Shown here: piece after piece, positions 37,911 through 64,000 of the stretch | How the letters are laid out: every line of letters starts with the position of its first letter | How positions within the stretch are numbered: position 1 is the stretch's first letter | DNA from: Alligator mississippiensis | Lineage: Eukaryota; Chordata; Crocodylia; Alligatoridae | Assembly (NCBI RefSeq): GCF_030867095.1 | Contig: NC_081831.1 | Span: 19,692,001-19,756,000, forward strand | Reading direction: 5' to 3' | DNA: 64,000 nt | Notes under the pieces: model-generated | Told to the model about the DNA's origin: nothing | What the model saw: only the letters and a program-made list of their open reading frames with translations | The model's database searches: none | Translations under genes and position numbers: made by a program

Positions 37911-38589
37911 GACAAGGACTTCTCCGAGGCGAGCATAGTTAGCTGAAACTGACTTGGACCAACCGCATTGACATCCAGGGAGAATTACACTCGTATAAGA
38001 TTGGAGTAACACAGTGGAAAAGTCAAGTGCTGTTCTCTGCGGCTGCCATTCAAGCCAATAGACTTAACAGTAATACTGGCAGAGAATTTTTCAACAAATT
38101 TTTTCCCATTGAAAAATCCCAATGAACTGAAACTAAAGCTTATGGCAGAAACACACTGATTATGACTAGGAATATTTCTCAGGTCCATTTTCTTTCAATA
38201 GTAATGTGCTTATGAATTAATAGCTTACTTGTACAGTTCATATGACCAGCGTCAGAATGCTATGTGTCCAGAGGAAGATGAAATCTCAGTTCCATCAGGC
38301 AGAATGGCTAAATTTGGCATTTCTGCTTGATGATACTTATTCCCTCCACTCGGCATGGCTTATGGCTGGTTGACTGTGCTAAGAGGGGTACTCTACAGGC
38401 AAAGCGGCTTCTCTCCAACTTGACTTCCCTTTCTCTCTTGCAATTACACACCCTATTGCAGGATTTCTCTCTCATTGGGTTACTTGCTGCTTTCCAGAAA
38501 TTTTTTGTTACAATTACCCTTTCACATGTTGAGTCATCTGCTTCTTTCCCCTTATACAAATGTGCTTTAGAACAGAGGCATGTTGTGGT
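37911..38589. other. Intergenic, no gene recognised
   Basis: Unassigned AT-rich sequence between the mariner relic and the L3-like LINE tail. Two opposed open frames at 38308-38596 have no recognisable features. Confidence 0.5.
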
Positions 38590-38931
38590 GAATTAAGCAT
38601 AAAGTCAGGGGCACCCAAACAATAAACCCTGCTCTGACAATGCCACAGGAGCCTTTAAAGGCAGATACCTCAAAAAGGGATTAGACAAATTTCTAGAGGA
38701 CAGGTCCATTAGGAGTTATTAAGACAGAACAATTAAGAGATGGACATACCCTTTGAAAACGCTAAACCAAGTATGACTGATAGCAAGGAGGGTATGACAC
38801 GGAATAAATCACTCTAGACGTGATGTATTCATATATGCTTCTTCTAAAGCATCTACTATTTGCCACTATCAGAGACAGGATACTGGGACAAATAGACCAC
38901 CATACTGATCCAGCACTTCTTATGTTCTTAT
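38590..38931 (+). mobile_element. L3/CR1-like LINE 3' tail
   Basis: GGGATTAGACAAATTTCTAG, GGACAGGTCCATTA and the ending CAGAGACAGGATACTGGGAC...CTTATGTTCTTA at about 38931 match the tail type seen at 28340-28540. No coding part remains. Confidence 0.65.
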
Positions 38932-38949
38932 TGTGCAATGATTTGGTGA

Positions 38950-39100
38950 GATGGCATGAATTTCTTCATCTGAAATGGCATGAGTTTCTTCATCTGTAAA
39001 ATGGCCACACTAATTATCTGCTCCACCTGGGGGTAATGGGTGTGTTTATGGATGCAAAACAATTTGAAATCCTTGGGTGGTAAGAGCCAAGTACTCATTA
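38950..39100 (+). repeat. MIR-like SINE fragment
   Basis: GAGTTTCTTCATCTGTAAAA followed by TGGCCACACTAATTATCTGC matches the MIR segment TTTCCTCATCTGTAAAATGG. An upstream near-duplicate of the phrase suggests a small tandem duplication. Confidence 0.5.
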
Positions 39101-40952
39101 ACACATTTATTATTAACAAACAACCCCTGTTAATTAGCATAGTATTTGTTAACAACACTGAAGACCTCAATTTTAGTAAGAACGCTTGATCTGGTTAGAC
39201 AAAGTATCATTTAATTTCAAGGTTTTATAAATACGTATTTACAAAAAAGAAGGTATCAATCCAAAGAGTTAAACAAATGTAAAAACTCTTCAAAGTTGGG
39301 CCTTTTACAATTTCAAGATATTGCTTCAGTATAGGAAAAAAATATCATTAACACAATCCCACAATTTATAATACTCGTTATCCAGGAGACTGGTTTAAAT
39401 TAAAAATACACCATCAAGGCTTTGATCTCCCTTAAACAAGGTTATGTAAGAAAAAAGGACCAATCCCTTTTCAGCTATAGTCTTTCACACATAATCAGTT
39501 TTATCTATTAAATGGAACAATGTAGCCCACAATTCCATGATCACAGGAACAAGACTGATTCTTTCCCATTCAAATGAATGTTGGGCACATATGGTATGAA
39601 CTAGTGTAACATTAACATCTCTGCAAATTTAGCATCCAGCATAGTTTTTCAACAGCTCCTGAACATGAATTATTCAGAGAATCTACCTTACAGGCCACAT
39701 AGCAAATGAAAGGTGAGTAGCAGGATAACAGTTCAGAATCAAACTCTGAGTTTTCAACAAGCTCTATAACAATGATTCAATTGTGCTTTACTAGACAATG
39801 AGCCTAAGTGTATAAATATATCTGTATGAGTAGTACATAGCCCCATACTGTACCAAAGGAGGAATACAAGTCAGTCATTTCCACTTGGCAGCAACACTAC
39901 TCTGTGCTGAGGGGCTAGTAGAGAACACAGCAAATGTAAACACCAATATTTTCTGCAGGGGCAAACTTACAAAAGCACTTTTGAGGCTTCAGCAGCCAGT
40001 CTACCCTAAAGAGAGCAAAATACATCTGCACTGTGCCACAGAAAGCAACATAAGATGGCAAGGCAGACTGATGTGCACTTTAACAACCGCCAAGTGTCAA
40101 TTGCTCACTCATAAATCTGCCTCTATTATTTTATGCAGCTTTTCTTGTAATAGAGTGCCTGTTCTTTCCATGCTCTCCATTCAGACTCACACTGAAGGAC
40201 AAGCAGGCACAGTATACAACAAAAGGTTTAGTTCCACTCTGAGTCAGGTGTAATTCAGACAGCTCAGAATATCAGAAAGTATCTGCACTGCTCAGATGTC
40301 AGTTTACATGGAGTCTACAAGAGGTTTAACAATGCTGCAGAACTGATGGCAAAATTCACTCTGAATTCACCTGAGGCAAATTCAGGACCCACTTTGGGGA
40401 AAAAAAATGACTATCTAGCTTAAATCAACACTCAGAATGAGAGAACCAGGGAATGAGATGAAACAGGGACCAAGCTGCATAGTGCAAATGGCAATTGGCT
40501 CCAAAGGCAGAATCACTTCTGCAGGCAGTAATTCCACTGGGTGACTTATGCAGGAAGAGAAGAAAAGGAGGCAGTTTCTTAGACAATGTAAGGCCTGGCT
40601 TGTTCACATTTTTCAGACTGAGAAAGGATCCACGGTATTTTCAGCTCTTACTTCTCTCCATGCCCTTTTATGGAGCCTGTATAAGGGGTTAAATCTTTTC
40701 TTAATTAAAAGATTAAGAAAATTAACTTAATCACCCAACCTACTGGAGGAAATTTGAAATGCAAACAATTACAGAAAAACAAAGTAATTTTGGTGAGCGT
40801 TAACCCGAAGTCTTAAAAGATTTATTGGGAAAAAAAAAAAACTGTCCACAGTTTTTGTAGGTCCAAAACTCATGGTCATGGGAATATTTTCTGTTATACA
40901 GCGGTATAAATCCAATCTGACTTGCGGGGTTGGTTTGTTTTTTTTTAAATCT
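39101..40952 (-). other. Probable TVP23B 3' UTR and downstream sequence
   Basis: AT-rich, apparently repeat-free sequence directly downstream of the TVP23B stop. Its lack of recognisable elements compared with the rest of the window is consistent with a 3' UTR. Its length cannot be fixed from sequence; polyadenylation candidates are at 40821 and near 39104. Confidence 0.45.
40821..40826 (-). terminator. Candidate TVP23B polyadenylation signal
   Basis: An AATAAA hexamer on the minus strand lies 127 nt past the TVP23B stop codon. Human TVP23B has a longer 3' UTR, so a distal signal further left may also be used; another AATAAA on the minus strand lies near 39104. RNA evidence is needed to choose. 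Confidence 0.4.
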
Positions 40953-56762
<15,810 letters not shown>

Positions 56763-56879
56763 CGTTAGGACACGTTACTTCCGCTCCGCTCACGTCACAC
56801 CCGGGACCAACCCCCCCCCAGCCCCGCCCCCTGTGTGAAGTCGCGGCAGAGCCAACGGCCTCCTGGCCTGCTCGGTGGG

Positions 56880-56890
56880 GCGCATGCGCA
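56880..56890. promoter_or_regulatory. NRF1-like palindromic site
   Basis: GCGCATGCGCA matches the NRF1 core. It is midway between the two divergent start codons, a common position in CpG-island bidirectional promoters. Confidence 0.6.
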
Positions 56891-56968
56891 CTGAGCAGCA
56901 GCGGCCGCTAGACCCCACCTCCAAGCGTGGGACACGCCCCGCCGCTCGAGACCTGAGGCGCAGGCGCG

Positions 56969-56982
56969 GTTGCCATAGCGAC
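56969..56982 (+). promoter_or_regulatory. RFX X-box-like motif upstream of CFAP52
   Basis: GTTGCCATAGCGAC fits the RFX X-box (GTNRCC, short spacer, RGYAAC) with one mismatch in the second half. RFX2, RFX3 and FOXJ1 control motile-cilium genes in vertebrates, so the motif fits the role of CFAP52. It ends 14 bp before the ATG, so it lies in or beside the 5' UTR. Confidence 0.65.
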
Positions 56983-56996
56983 CGCTGTACACAGCC

Positions 56997-57081
56997 ATGG
57001 CGGCGCCCCAGCAGGTTGCGGAGCCTGAGGCGCAGGAGCTGGAGCTGGAGCTGGAGCTGCAGGCAGTCATCGGCTTCAATG
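56997..57081 (+). CDS. CFAP52: CFAP52 coding exon 1 (residues 1-29)
   Basis: The ATG in ACAGCCATGG opens 28 codons plus one base before a GTGCGG donor. The N-terminus is lineage-variable (MAAPQQVAEPEAQ) and then runs into a Glu-Leu repeat made of four GAGCTG hexamers before the conserved QAVIGFNG. The human start region has only ELELDAVIGFNG, so the hexamer has expanded here. Confidence 0.92.
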
Positions 57082-60000
57082 GTGCGGGCCCGCCTCCGCC
57101 TCCTGGCCCCCTCCCGCTCCCCGCTGCGTTTCGCGGGCGGTGAGGGTGCATCTCTCCCCTGCCTCCCAGCCGCTGAGGCAGGCATCCCTGCTGCTGCCGT
57201 GCTCGAAACCGTCTCCCCGCGCCCTGCCCGCCCCCTGCCCTGCGGATCCCTGCAGTCAGAGCCACGGAGCCCTGGGGCCGCAGCCCCGGGCAGGTGCGTG
57301 CTGAAGAGTCCGCGGAGCTGTTAAGCAGCCGCGTCCCTTTGATCCCTTTCCTTTCCAGGGTATATCTACGCAGGTCTGACCTGCCACCCCGATCGAGAGC
57401 ACCTCATCTATCCGCTGGGCTGCACTGTGGTTATTGAAAGCTTGAACAACAGCCAGAGCTTCCTGCACGGTCACACGAACAATGTGTCCTGTGTTGCCGT
57501 GTCTCCGAGCGGACGTTACATTGCTTCTGGCCAGGTCACCTTCATGGGGTTTAAGGTGGGTAACAATTTAAAAACACGGCAGCTCTTACAAACCACGAGT
57601 AGGAAATCTGCCTCTTCCTTGCAGGGTTGATTTTTCCCTTCGTTTTTGTGTGTTTTGCCCCATTGGATTTAGTGGGACTAGCCCTGTTACTTGTAACTAC
57701 ATCAGTGTACACTGTCTGTCTGGAGCTGTTGGTTGTTTAAACCAGGGGCACTCAACCTCTGGCCCGTGAGCCACAGCCACCTTACGGGGCCCTGTCATCT
57801 AGCCAGTGGGTCTCGCCACGTGTCTGGAAATTTGGTGGTGGGAGAGCAGTGGCACCACTCCCCTGCTGCCAAACCTCCAGACCCGTGGGGAGCCCCAGGC
57901 CCTGTAGGCTGGATCCAGCACCAGATCCCAGGGTGCAGAGGCAGCACCAGGCCCCAGGACCACCCAGTCCCTGCATGTGGGGCAGGGAGCAGCTGGTGCC
58001 AGGCCTCAGGCTCAGATCTGGCCCACGGACGGCCAAGTCTGGCCTGCAGCCTGGCTCTGAGGCACTCATCTGGCTCACAGGGCCAAAAGGCCAAACACTA
58101 CTGGTTTAAACAATAGCTGAAGTTTTTGTTTTTGAGGGGAAAACAAATGCTAAGGTAGGAAAGCTATTGCAGGAGACTGGGATTCATGACGAATGCATGC
58201 TTGGATCTGCTTCTGATTCTCTCTATGTGATGTTAAACAAGTCTCATGTTTTCAAAAATGCCTGTGACTTTGGAGCTCAAGTCTCACTTTCAGAAGTGAC
58301 CTGGGCATTTAATAATGGACTTTAGACTGCTACATGACTGAGTGATTCTTAAAAATGGGACTGTGACTCGAAAGTCACTTAAGGCAAGGCAACGGTATCT
58401 TAATGGCAAGCCACCCCTTGCAAGCTCCATGGACCACCCATCCCCTGCTGCACCCCAGTTTCTGCTTTGGGCAGAGGGGTGATCTCTTGCCCTCCTTCCT
58501 GAAAGATCTGGTGAGAGACAATTTAGAGTGGCTAATTTAGTGAGCAGAGCCTGCAGCTGGTGGGGGAGAAAGCAGCTTTCTGTGTGGAGCTGGAGCTGGA
58601 ATTGTGTGGAGCCCTCTGCAGGAGCTGGCAGCAAGCAGATTAGCTGGCTGTTCAAGAAATGCAGAATGGAAAATTTGACTGTGATCTGACTGCTAGGCTG
58701 CAACAGGGGATCAGTGCACTATTCATAAAACATGAATTGGATCGCAGATTGCATTTGGCCTACAGCCTGTAGGTTGCCAACTCCTGCATTAAGGTAGGGG
58801 TGGACCAATAAAGATTTTTTGGACTAATACAGATGGCCAATTATTAACCAGCCATGTTGGCCAATACCGATCCAATTGCCGATTTGCAGCCCGGCAGCAT
58901 GGAGAGCAGTGTCTGGCTGGTAAGGCTGTGCTGTGGAAGGGAAGGTGCGTTGGGGAGGGGGCAGATCAAGGCCCCTATAGTGAGGGAAGGAGTGGGGCGG
59001 GGCAGGAGCAGGCTCAGATGCTGCACAACTGGAGCGGGGCATGGGACAGAGCTGTGGCTCATCTGGGGGCGCGGCTCAGATCTAGCCTCTCTATTAGGAA
59101 GAGGCTGGTGCAGCCTCTGGCTCCGAGGACACAGCAGCAGCCCACCCTTGCCCTGTACACAGATCTGGGAGGGCACGTGCCCCGCATGCCTCCCCTGGGG
59201 GTGCATGCAGTGGCTGGTAGCTGTCCCCCCTCCCCACCTCCCGACAAGCTGCAGCTCTGTTCCATACCCTGCTCCATCCCAGCTGGACAGTGCCTGCCCC
59301 TGCTCCAGCCCAGCTCCCTCTCTCACTGCAGGGGCCCTGATCTGCACCCACCCCCACTCCTTCTCTCCTCCATGCCCCTCCCCCCAGACTTACTGGCCAG
59401 ACACTGCTCTCCAAGCTGCCAGGCTGCATTCCTGGCTGCATGCATGCTGTGGCTACATACATGCATGTAGCATTTATTGGTAACATTATTGATCACATCA
59501 GCCAAAAAAAAGCCAATTGCCAAGAATGTCAATTTTCCTTTTATCAGTGCTGATACAATATGAACTAATGTATCAGTGTACCTCTACATTAAGGAATTTT
59601 GAAATCCCACTAGGCAACTATTTGCATCTTCAGATGTCTAATACTTTTGAAAATCTCACCTTTGTGCCTCACTTTTGCCTATTCACAGGCTTTCAGTGAA
59701 GTTTAATACGTTTGCTCTTTGAAAAGGGCAAGGAAGAAACTGTAGCATTATATACGACCAGCCAATTGCCTGTCGTGAATGACAGCGTTTCAGGGAGTGT
59801 TTACATGCCCCCCCACCCTTCACCCTTTGAGGCTGGCCATGTAAACAGTCCCTCCACCACCGCCTCGTCTAGCCTCTGGCACAGCAGCTCCCTCTCCGTC
59901 CCCCCACCCGCCTCCGCCTCTTCCCACAGAGCAGCAGGTCTTCCCTCCACCCGAGGAACTGGTGATGGCAGCAATGGCAGCTCCCTTTCCCCAGCCTGTC

Positions 60001-63000
60001 CTCCGCCACTGGCTCCTCCCACAGGGCAGCGGGGCTTCCCTCTGCCTGAGGTGGCAGCAGCAGTGGCAGCAGCTCCCTCCTCACTGCCTACCCTCCTGCC
60101 TTCTCCAGCAGAGCAGCGGGGCTTCCCTCCATTTGAGGAGGTGGCAGCAGCTCCTCCTTCCCCGCCGCCCGTTTCCGCCTCCTCCCACAAAACAGCAAGG
60201 CTCCCACCTCCCTGCCTGAGGAGGCAGAGCCCCTGCAGCCAATTGCTGCCAGCCCTCTTGGCGGCACATGCACAGTTGCCCAAAAGCATTGCAAGCAGAC
60301 AGACGCACAGACAGACTAAGCCCTTTATTATATTAGAATTTTAAAATATAATTCAAATGTTCTTTTAGTACTTGTTGGCCCTGTCATTACATTGATTTCA
60401 AAATGAAACACATTCATTAAAGTGACAAATCTGGTGTCTGAATGGGGCTAATCTGAACAGTATGTAAACCTCTGGAGCCCTGGGCTGGAAAGAAGGCTGC
60501 TTTTATGTTCTTTAGACTGACATCGTTGAATCATGGTGCTTAGCTACAAAAGCAACAAAGTACATTCTGAATACTACTCTTGTTCTGACCCCTTGTTCTT
60601 TGGATCTCAGGCAGATATAATTTTGTGGGACTACGAGAAGAAAGAGCTGCTTGCCCGGCTGTCACTTCACAAGGGAAAAGTAGAAAAACTGGCCTTCTCT
60701 CCAAATGACCTTTATTTGGTGTCACTGGGAGGCCAGGATGATGGCAAGTAAGAAGCTTTAAATATTGACTCTCCCTCCTTCCTGATTTGACTGGCCTTGT
60801 AAGCTATGGGCCAGGTGAGAGAGAGACAGCTTCCATATTTGAGGTTGAAACAAGCTACTGGGCTCCAGTGCTTCGCCCCCTCATCCTGTTGTGAGTCTTG
60901 TTTCTAGTAAACACCAAAAAGCAGGAGACTAAGCTGGTGTCATTTACACCTTCTCCCAGCTTACACAGCATACATCATATTTTCTCACATATGCATGCCC
61001 TGGAATATTATATACACCATGTTTTTCAAAGTCAGAATAAATGCAAAAAGATTTGTCCTTGTTTTAAGTAACTAAGTAGGTAATGAATTAAGCCTGCTCA
61101 TTGTTCTGCTGCCTGTGGATCTGTACAGATTTTGCTTTTGGTTTCACCCTTAAATGGCAGAACTTGCTCTTACCATATTTCTCACATATACTGTCCACTT
61201 CAATTTCCATCAGCTGGCTTCTGGGAAAAGGGGGTGTGTTCTATGCAATAAAATATGGTATTTCACAGTAAATTAGTCCTGAAAGCCTGACATATCACTG
61301 CTGTCTGCACAGCCCTTCCTTACCCCCTGCTGCTGCTGGCCATGTTCATCCGTGTCCAGGCACCCCAAACTCTGCAGCTGGCCACACCCCACTAGCCCCA
61401 TCCCCAATGTCCAGTACCCTGCCGGAGTACTGGCAGGCTGGGTGGAACTGTTCCATTTGGGCCATATGTTAAGACACCCTTGGGGTAGTGTCTTTATGGT
61501 GAGAACAGGATTAGACCCATCAAATCAATTTCTACTGATAACAGAAGACATGATTTGAATCATGGTCATTAGATGCTGAGACAAGTGCCCAAAATCATTA
61601 AACTACTGTATGAACAGGGAAGTGAATTGTAAGTCCATATATCTCTGTAGATAATTCATAGCTGAAAGTTTCCCTTGGTTAAACTATCTGCAAAGTGACC
61701 CCAGTCTTTTATTTGTCTAGGCTGGAAAGATGGCCTTGCTCATTTTGATCTGTGATGTTTTCAAGCCACTCAAATAAGCTGACGCCAAATCTCCTCCTCT
61801 GTTTTTTGCAGTGTGGTCGTATGGAGCATAGCTAAGAGAGATGCCATCTGTGGCAGTCCTGCTTCTGCCCAAAGTGCTGGAAATGCTGCTGTCCTGGCTT
61901 TTTCCAGATGCAGAGATGAGATGTTCGTTAGTGCTGGAAAGTAAGGTTTTGTCTACAGGAGGAGAAAGAAGTGCTTCTGAGGGACAAAAGTTCACAAACA
62001 TATTTCCTTTTACAAAAACTGTTTATTTAGGTGGCAGGAAACTTAAGGAACAGTGTTAATGTTTTTTCCTATTGCTTTGTTAGGGGCCTTTGACTATCTC
62101 AGCTTATCCCCAGGAGGCATTTCTGCTTGTTCTACGCATAGGCGTAAGCTTTTAAATCAGTATATGCAAGAAGCAGTGTGCGACTTTTGTGATTGTTGGC
62201 AGCAGTTTGTACTCATTCCCCATATGTTCTTCCTAGTGCTTACATGAGAAAAGCAGTCAGCAAATGACTCTGAAGAACAGCTTATTAATGTAAGAATAGT
62301 AACACCTTGCAGGTCATCAGTTTATTTCTTACCTACACCAGCAGCATCCTCTAGCCACTGGCTTGCAACAGTGTGAGAGAGCCCTTCAGTGCAAAACTGT
62401 CATTGCAGCAGGATGAATGCATTATTACTTGTATCTGACCTGGTTTTCAAAGATACTGAAATCCTGTAGCTTCCATTAAAATAAGTGGGATTTTTGGGTG
62501 CTCTTTAAAATCATGGCCATGACACCCAGAATTGCAAGATGTTTTACACAACATATTAAAAAAAGAGACAAAAACATATTGAGAGTAAGATCTGTGGCCT
62601 AAATGTTCTTGCTTGTCAGTCCATCCATGTATCTTGTTGGTTCTGGTAGGTTTTTTTTTCCATTAGAAATTGGAACTGAATTTTTTGAATGATTGCTAAA
62701 TGGGTCAAAGAAAAAATGGACATGACATGAGGTAGGGATGGGCCATGAATGGAATGAAATAAAGGACACAGTGGAGCTGGGGAGAGTGTGGGGTAAAGGA
62801 AGAGGAAAGAGAAAGCAGCAGTCGTGTTTTAGTGGCACTCTTTTTTTGTTTTATCACTGTAAACACCTCACAACCCCACCCAAGCTCTTCAGTTATGCTC
62901 TCTGCTAGCAGGTAGAAACAGAGAATGAAACTGCATTTATGCCCTCTGTTACAATGTCTCTATTGTTCAGCAATAGAACAATTCTAATTGATATCTTGTC

Positions 63001-63763
63001 TTACGTACTGGTACTGTGAAATAATTATAATAGTCGTACAATGTATGAGGCAGCAGCCTGTGACAAAAACCCATAGCTGCTTATATACTTTAAGCCTGCA
63101 TCATAACACATGCTGATAAGGAGACTGAATTAAGATCATAAATGCTGTCTAAATTCTGGCATTTCTTAAATTTTGAGTGCTTGACTTTTCAGCATTGATT
63201 TTCTTTTAATACAATATTTTTGTGTAATAGATATGGTGATGTCTGGTTGCAGTGAAGTTGCAGTACTGAGAAGTTATTTGAATTGCCCTGGATAGTTTAT
63301 TTTCCAATCTATTCAGAACTAAGAGAATCCACAAGGTCCCACCTGTGTATGTGTAACCGGGGAAGGGAGGATACTGAGGTGGTTTGTCCCCATGACTACA
63401 GTATATACTTCTGCACTTTTGGGCTGTTGTTGGCTAACCTGATGAAAGTCATCAGAAACTTACCTTACAGATGCAATGGATTATTTTTTTGTTTTCTTTT
63501 GTTTGTTTCTCTGGAATTGTATCTTTTTTCCTTTTATATTAACAAGATGACAGACCCCAGGCAGAACATACTGAAGGTCTTTTTCAACAGTGCATTATTC
63601 CGAGGTCTCAAAGATTTGTGCATGTATGAATTCAATTGTGATGTGTGTGTCCTTTGGCTACAGTGGGACCATTCGAGTATGGGAACTGGATTTACCAAAC
63701 AGAAAAATCAGGTCAACTGAATGCCAAACAGGGCAGCTCAAGAGAGTGATCACATGTATTATG
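56997..63763 (+). CDS. CFAP52: CFAP52 (WDR16), 5' part: coding exons 1-5, continues past window
   Basis: Five exons with GT/AG borders form one open frame of 216 codons, about a third of the roughly 620-residue protein. CFAP52 is a double beta-propeller WD40 protein of motile cilia and sperm flagella, known as a microtubule inner protein in the doublet B-tubule, where it partners CFAP45. Visible signatures include AVIGFNG, YPLGCTVVIE, NNVSCVAVSPSGRYIASGQV, ADIILWDYEKKELLARLSLH, LAFSPNDLYLVSLGG, VVVWSIAKRDAICGSP, FSRCRDEMF and GTIRVWELDLPNRK, all near-identical to the human protein. WD-type strands with Trp-Asp or Trp-Ser ends are present in exons 3, 4 and 5. The start has a strong context (ACAGCCATGG). 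The gene is head to head with TVP23B. Its introns hold hAT elements and a minisatellite. Confidence 0.96.
57359..57555 (+). CDS. CFAP52: CFAP52 coding exon 2 (residues 29-94)
   Basis: This 197-nt exon has a CTTTCCAG acceptor and a GTGGGT donor. It encodes YIYAGLTCHPDREHLIYPLG and the first WD-like blade, FLHGHTNNVSCVAVSPSG through ASGQVTFMGFK. It ends in phase 0. Confidence 0.96.
57743..58103. mobile_element. hAT MITE, 361 bp, exact 8-bp TSD, CFAP52 intron 2
   Basis: An exact gtttaaac duplication (57735-57742 and 58104-58111) flanks terminal repeats CAGGGGCACTCAACC and the inverse CAGTAGTGTTTGGCC, the classic hAT CAG...CTG ends. The interior is GC-rich with GGCCCGTGAGCCACAG-type subterminal sequence. 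It is non-autonomous. Confidence 0.85.
58220..58385. repeat. Dispersed repeat in CFAP52 intron 2
   Basis: TTTTCAAAAATGCCTGTGAC, AGCTCAAGTCTCACTTTCAG and AAGTCACTTAAGGC have the phrasing of an old dispersed sauropsid repeat. The family is unnamed here. Confidence 0.4.
58695..58786. mobile_element. Single end of an hAT-like element
   Basis: TGTAGGTTGCCAACTCCTG at the right border is the inverse of a hAT-type CAGGAGTTGGCAACC end, with GCATTTGGCCTACAGCC beside it. The matching left end was not found. The element at 58795 inserted 8 bp away. Confidence 0.4.
58795..59586. mobile_element. Foldback hAT-like element, 792 bp, 8-bp TSD, in CFAP52 intron 2
   Basis: An exact cattaagg duplication (58787-58794 and 59587-59594) flanks ends TAGGGGTGGACCAATA and ATCAGTGTACCTCTA. 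It belongs to the family of the two TVP23B-intron copies; the longer subterminal arm is on the right here. Donor-like CTGGTAAG is at 58917-58924 and the inverted CTTAC version at about 59395-59403. The interior repeats GCAGATCAAGGCCCC (58968 on) in inverted form near 59330. Confidence 0.83.
59860..60345 (+). repeat. Minisatellite-like GC-rich block with open frames, CFAP52 intron 2
   Basis: A unit containing CAGAGCAGCGGGGCTTCCCT recurs about four times (near 59930, 60020, 60110 and 60185) with spacing of roughly 75 to 92 bp. It is followed by CAGACAGACGCACAGACAGA and an AT-rich TTATTATATTAGAA end at about 60340. A 210-codon frame (59712-60344) runs through it. That frame is low-complexity Ser/Pro/Ala and lies in a CFAP52 intron, so it is not called a gene. 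Confidence 0.6.
60611..60747 (+). CDS. CFAP52: CFAP52 coding exon 3 (residues 95-140)
   Basis: This 137-nt exon has a CTCAG acceptor and a GTAAGA donor. It encodes ADIILWDYEKKELLARLSLH and LAFSPNDLYLVSLGGQDDG, the end of one WD blade and the start of the next. It ends two bases into an Asn codon. Confidence 0.97.
60968..61265. mobile_element. Possible MITE, CFAP52 intron 3
   Basis: CATATTTTCTCACATATGCA near the left border and, inverted at the right border, CCATATTTTATTGCATAGAA may be terminal inverted repeats. A related CATATTTCTCACATATACTG lies inside. A target duplication was not established. Confidence 0.4.
61812..61940 (+). CDS. CFAP52: CFAP52 coding exon 4 (residues 140-183)
   Basis: This 129-nt exon has a TTTTTTGCAG acceptor and a GTAAGG donor. 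It encodes VVVWSIAKRDAICGSP, a variable Ala/Ser linker, and FSRCRDEMFVSAG. Its last two bases join exon 5 to give Asn, as in the human protein. Confidence 0.96.
61941..63663 (+). other. CFAP52 intron 4, no element clearly recognised
   Basis: Intron of 1723 bp with GT/AG borders, AT-rich and apparently mostly unique. GGGATTTTTGGGTGCTCTTT near 62490 may be a trace of the dispersed repeat seen at 58220. Confidence 0.6.
63664..63763 (+). CDS. CFAP52: CFAP52 coding exon 5 (residues 183-216)
   Basis: This 100-nt exon has a TTGGCTACAG acceptor and a GTAAGT donor. It encodes GTIRVWELDLPNRK and TECQTGQLKRVITCIM, matching the human sequence GTIRVWELDLPNRK...TECQTGQLKR. It ends in phase 0; the next exon is outside the window. 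Confidence 0.96.
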
Positions 63764-64000
63764 GTAAGTTTCAGCAAAAGATGTGTAGTTAGGCTGAGTA
63801 TGTCTCAATAGACCTGTAGGTTATCCTAACCATTTGTAGTGATGGTATATTTATCAGTTGTAACATCATGATAAGTGTAAAAATATTAAACCTTGGAGAC
63901 TGTACCCCATAATATTTTTCTCCAGACAAGCAATTGTTTTTAGTGTTTTTGAAAGGAATCAGGCCAACTTTTAGCCAGAGGTTCTGGCATGAAAAAAATC
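63764..64000 (+). other. Start of CFAP52 intron 5
   Basis: Begins with GTAAGT; AT-rich with no recognisable element. The next CFAP52 exon is beyond the window. Confidence 0.7.

Noticed and set aside
58844-59483. Open frames of 167 to 209 codons
   Set aside because: They are within the foldback element at 58795-59586, in a CFAP52 intron.

Overview
This is a vertebrate nuclear window, probably from a crocodilian or another non-avian sauropsid. The evidence is interrupted exons with GT/AG borders, a CpG-island promoter, several CR1 LINEs with sauropsid-type 3' ends, amniote MIR-like SINEs and many hAT and Harbinger-like DNA transposons. Nothing prokaryotic (operon, ribosome binding site, CRISPR array) is present.

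Two host genes lie head to head in the right-hand third. TVP23B, a four-pass Golgi membrane protein, is on the minus strand. It can be assembled completely from seven coding exons between 56762 and 40953 and encodes 207 residues in one frame. CFAP52 (WDR16), a WD40 protein of motile-cilium doublet microtubules, is on the plus strand. Its first five coding exons (56997 to 63763, residues 1 to 216) are present and the rest lies beyond the window. The two start codons are 234 bp apart inside a CpG island that carries NRF1-like, ETS-like and CRE-like motifs. An RFX X-box-like motif lies 14 bp before the CFAP52 ATG.

Positions 1 to about 40950 contain no host gene I can support. They hold decayed mobile elements set in unassigned sequence: CR1 and L3-like LINE pieces, a mariner relic, Harbinger-like MITEs with 3-bp target repeats, and short hAT MITEs. 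Two stacks of nested insertions are well preserved, at 12849-15178 (four layers) and about 25150-28540 (one old LINE carrying four later insertions).

The least ordinary signal is a set of foldback hAT-like elements. Three (48816-49834, 52560-53343, 58795-59586) share one terminal family and two (44075-45681 and 12894-15013) another. Four have exact 8-bp target duplications and one has a single mismatch. They have GC-rich interiors that fold back on themselves, and they carry an inward-facing motif close to a splice donor (CTGGTAAGTCTGTTG). Four of the five sit inside introns of TVP23B or CFAP52, so each transcript should carry long hairpins. A separate 26-nt-arm hairpin lies in TVP23B intron 3. 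These are the best candidates for undescribed biology; no new enzymatic or defence system was seen.
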